Source: Pedosphaera parvula Ellin514 (GTDB lineage Bacteria > Verrucomicrobiota > Verrucomicrobiia > Limisphaerales > Pedosphaeraceae). Taken from it: a stretch of 64,000 nt of DNA. How positions within the stretch are numbered: position 1 is the stretch's first letter; every line of letters begins with the position of its first letter. Positions 62,101 through 64,000 of the stretch are shown piece by piece. Location of the stretch: NCBI RefSeq assembly GCF_000172555.1, contig NZ_ABOX02000016.1, positions 1 to 64,000 on the forward strand, given 5' to 3'. Position numbers and translations under genes: made by a program. The notes under the pieces are model-generated. The model saw nothing but the letters and a program-made list of their open reading frames with translations. It had not been told where the DNA came from and did not search any database.

Positions 62101-63545
62101 ATGCTCGTGGCGCCCAGGCGGTGGATCGACGGATTTTTGCCTATGATGGCAATCAGAATAAAATCCTGCGGGCGCAGGTGGTTCCGTTCGTGCAGAACCA
62201 ACCGACCGCCACCAATCTCTGGTCTTACACTGCGTTGAACCAACTCAGCAAAGCCATTAATACAAAGGGAACAGGAGCGACACTGCGGTCGTATCATCTG
62301 GATGCCAAAGGCAACCGTCTCGAGGTGACCAATGATGTCACGGTGGATGTTTACACGCGCGATGCAACGCTGCCCGAACCGGCCGACTTCCAGATGGATC
62401 AATACACGGTGACACCGTTCGGCACGGAGCAGCACGATCATAATGGCAACCTCATTCAACTGAGTGGCAGCGACGGACCAACGACCTGCTTCTATGATTA
62501 TGCGAACCGGCTGGTGGAGGTGGACCGTTTGAACAACGGAATTCCAGGGCTCGTGGCCAGTTTCAGTTACGATGCGCTGGGCCGCTGCATCAGCAAGACA
62601 ACGTATCCAGGCGTGCCGTCTGCACCGGTTACAATCCAGTATGTGCATGGTGGCGATCTGGATCGCGATGGCGTCCTTGAAGAACGGGTGAGTGGAGTAG
62701 TTTCCCGCGTGCATTGCTGGGGCATCACCGGCGGTGATTTGGATGGCGATGGCTATCCGGATCGCGTGGCTTTCACCGGAGGGGGCGAACCGATTTATTA
62801 TCACACAGACGAACTGGGCAATGTGCTCGCGTTAACCGATGCCAATGGCTCCGTGCTTGAGCGCTACGATTACGATGACTATGGCATGCCTACTTTCCTC
62901 ACCTCTGACGGCTCGCCGATGGTGGGCGGTGATGGTCTGCCGGTGACGCAGTCGGCGTTCGGCAACTCGTATCTGTTCCATGGCATGGAGTGGGTTGCGG
63001 AAACCGCTTTGTATCATGGTTCGGGTTCGAAGGGTGAAAATCCGCTCTTTGAAAGTCCCACGAGCGGTCGCTATCTCAGTCCCACCCGTTGCAGCGACGG
63101 CACCTGCATCGCGGAGCAGAATGCATTTTCATTTGCTGGAAACAATCCCTGGACGGCGGGCATGATTCGATCCAGGAACAAACATCAAGGCGACTATCTG
63201 CCAGCGCACAATTTCAAGCTGGAGATCGATGGCCGAATAAGGCATCTGCACAAGGAGGGCATCATCCACCGCGATCTCGCAGCGCGCAATTTTTTGGTCG
63301 TCAGCGGCTCGCCTGGGGGTTCACCGTTAGGCACCGAGGCATGCAGCCGCGAGGTGCTCAAAAGTTATTTTGAGCATGGTGACACGCCGACTCAATCGCA
63401 GTTCAAGGCCATCAACACCAAAGGGACAGGTGCAACCCTTCGCACGTGGCGCCCGGGCCGGCCGACCTACGGAGATATTACCTGCGCTGGCGGCGCGGGT
63501 GGCATTACTGCATTTTATGTTAATCCAAGGTCGATTTCTCGCTAG
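59103..63545 (+). pseudogene. RHS-repeat protein, main part with C-terminal tip (frameshifted from N-part)
   Basis: In-frame coding from about 59103 (DSTDEALNNNLLSITDGKQQ) to 63545; a TTG at 59169 is the nominal start but the sequence is open further upstream. About 1,350 residues of RHS/YD repeats (YDxxxxLxxxxDPxG patterns, e.g. RFEYDPQGNVTRCVDPRTN, FAYDSLGNCVSSAQDG) end at the core-associated DELGNVLALTDANGSVLERYDYDDYG and RYLSPTRCSDGTC..., the usual RHS boundary. The tip after 63140 is unlike the core: it contains HKEGIIHRDLAARNFLV and, further on, KAINTKGTGATLR, repeated from the core. RHS proteins form hollow shells around a C-terminal toxin. Ends with the terminator at 63672. Confidence 0.85.
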
Positions 63546-63671
63546 CAGTTTTAATCAGCAGGTGCGAATGCATTAACCACGAAGGGCGCAGCTTTGCCAT
63601 GCTCAACTGAGGGCAATTGGTGAAAAACAGCATCGGTCATAGGATGACCGGTATTAATTGAATCCTCCCAG

Positions 63672-63710
63672 AAGTTGCAGGCCGGAAAGGCCTGCAACTT
63701 TCTTTGTTGG
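63672..63710 (+). terminator. Rho-independent terminator of the RHS gene
   Basis: AAGTTGCAGGCC pairs with GGCCTGCAACTT (12 bp, perfect) and is followed by TCTTTGTT. A smaller 7-bp stem CGGTCAT/ATGACCG lies just before at 63634-63650. Confidence 0.9.
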
Positions 63711-63742
63711 CGAAGGAAGTGTTTGGGGTGGCAATGGAATCC

Positions 63743-64000
63743 TTACCGTCCGTTAACTTTCTTCTGAAGCACCGGGTCGCTTGGAAACTTGCTGGCGCCG
63801 AGCTGCCAGGTGGCTGCGGCATAATCAGACTTGCCCATCTTTTGATATTGCTCGCCCAATAAAATGTATGCCTTGGCGAACTGCGGCTGAGTGGCCATCG
63901 TTTCCTGTTGCTCAATGAGCGCTGAAAACCGCTGGAGGACTTCGTCGCCCTTGTTCAACTCTGCCGGCCAATGAGCCAGGGCGACGGCCTTGAAAAACTG
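63743..64000 (-). CDS. TPR-like protein, C-terminal part (runs off window)
   Basis: 85 codons open from the window edge to a stop at 63743, so the N-terminus lies beyond 64000. Reads FFKAVALAHWPAELNKGDEV, then FAKAYILLGEQYQKMGKSDYAAATWQLGASKFPSDPVLQKK, a standard TPR pair with the W-L-G-Y-A-F-A-P type spacing. The protein is otherwise unknown. Confidence 0.75.
   Translation of the reverse strand, partial: QFFKAVALAHWPAELNKGDEVLQRFSALIEQQETMATQPQFAKAYILLGEQYQKMGKSDYAAATWQLGASKFPSDPVLQKKVNGR

Noticed and set aside
63406-63545. Phage T4 gp19-like tail-tube segment in the RHS tip
   Set aside because: The phrase RPGRPTYGDIT is reminiscent of that family, but too short and without the other conserved parts to support a call.
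1-64000. CRISPR arrays, rRNA and tRNA genes
   Set aside because: No regularly spaced repeats of the right size and no rRNA or cloverleaf-like segment was recognised by reading; small tRNAs could still be missed without a covariance search.

Overview
The window looks like chromosomal DNA of a Verrucomicrobiota bacterium, most like the soil Pedosphaera/Limisphaerales group. This is inferred from the protein families: a PVC-type haem-binding dehydrogenase-like protein, H-X9-DG-type pseudopilin-derived modules, an ECF sigma factor fused to a membrane and periplasmic domain, YHYH proteins, long secreted proteins ending in a common '...NL..W....FYR' module, and RHS repeats. No rRNA, tRNA or CRISPR array was recognised.

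Layout. 1-2.1 kb: a minus-strand run of envelope proteins (two share a C-terminal module; the last runs off the window edge and starts with GTG). 2.3-8.2 kb: an Hsp70-like protein, small proteins, an ECF sigma factor fused to a periplasmic domain, and a GH5 glycosidase. 8.2-21.1 kb: response regulators, a TMTC-like membrane/TPR glycosyltransferase, a minus-strand five-gene membrane operon with two DUF3592-like proteins, the PVC haem protein, a hybrid histidine kinase, then 1.4 kb with no convincing gene but with strong hairpins. 21.3-35.4 kb: an MlaA/alpha-beta-hydrolase fusion, a PRC-barrel protein, a His/Gly-rich exported protein, a DEDDh exonuclease, a large secreted subtilase, a prolyl oligopeptidase lipoprotein and a TrhO-RluA fusion. 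35.4-41.1 kb: a sigma / anti-sigma-like / periplasmic-domain operon, nrdR with a coupled partner, a HIT protein, two toxin-antitoxin loci (one toxin frameshifted) and a hypothetical gene.

The most striking object is a 9,519-bp integrative element (41616-51135) inserted in dprA, the gene for the DNA-processing protein of natural transformation. The two dprA pieces join in frame to a normal-length DprA if the element is removed at a shared GT dinucleotide. The element carries a large serine recombinase immediately inside its right end, an Eco29kI-like restriction-modification system with a Vsr-type nuclease and an Xre regulator, a lipoprotein, a small serine recombinase, a putative AbiC-like phage abortive-infection protein, and a minus-strand operon led by a rolling-circle (HUH) Rep-like protein. 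It is a defence-bearing mobile island that has broken a competence gene.

51.9-64 kb: a cysteine-desulfurase-like protein, two tandem YHYH-domain exported proteins, and a roughly 6-kb RHS gene split by one frameshift. The RHS tip carries a tyrosine-kinase-like HRDLAARN motif and a 13-residue peptide repeated from the core with almost every codon synonymously changed. The window ends inside a TPR-like gene.
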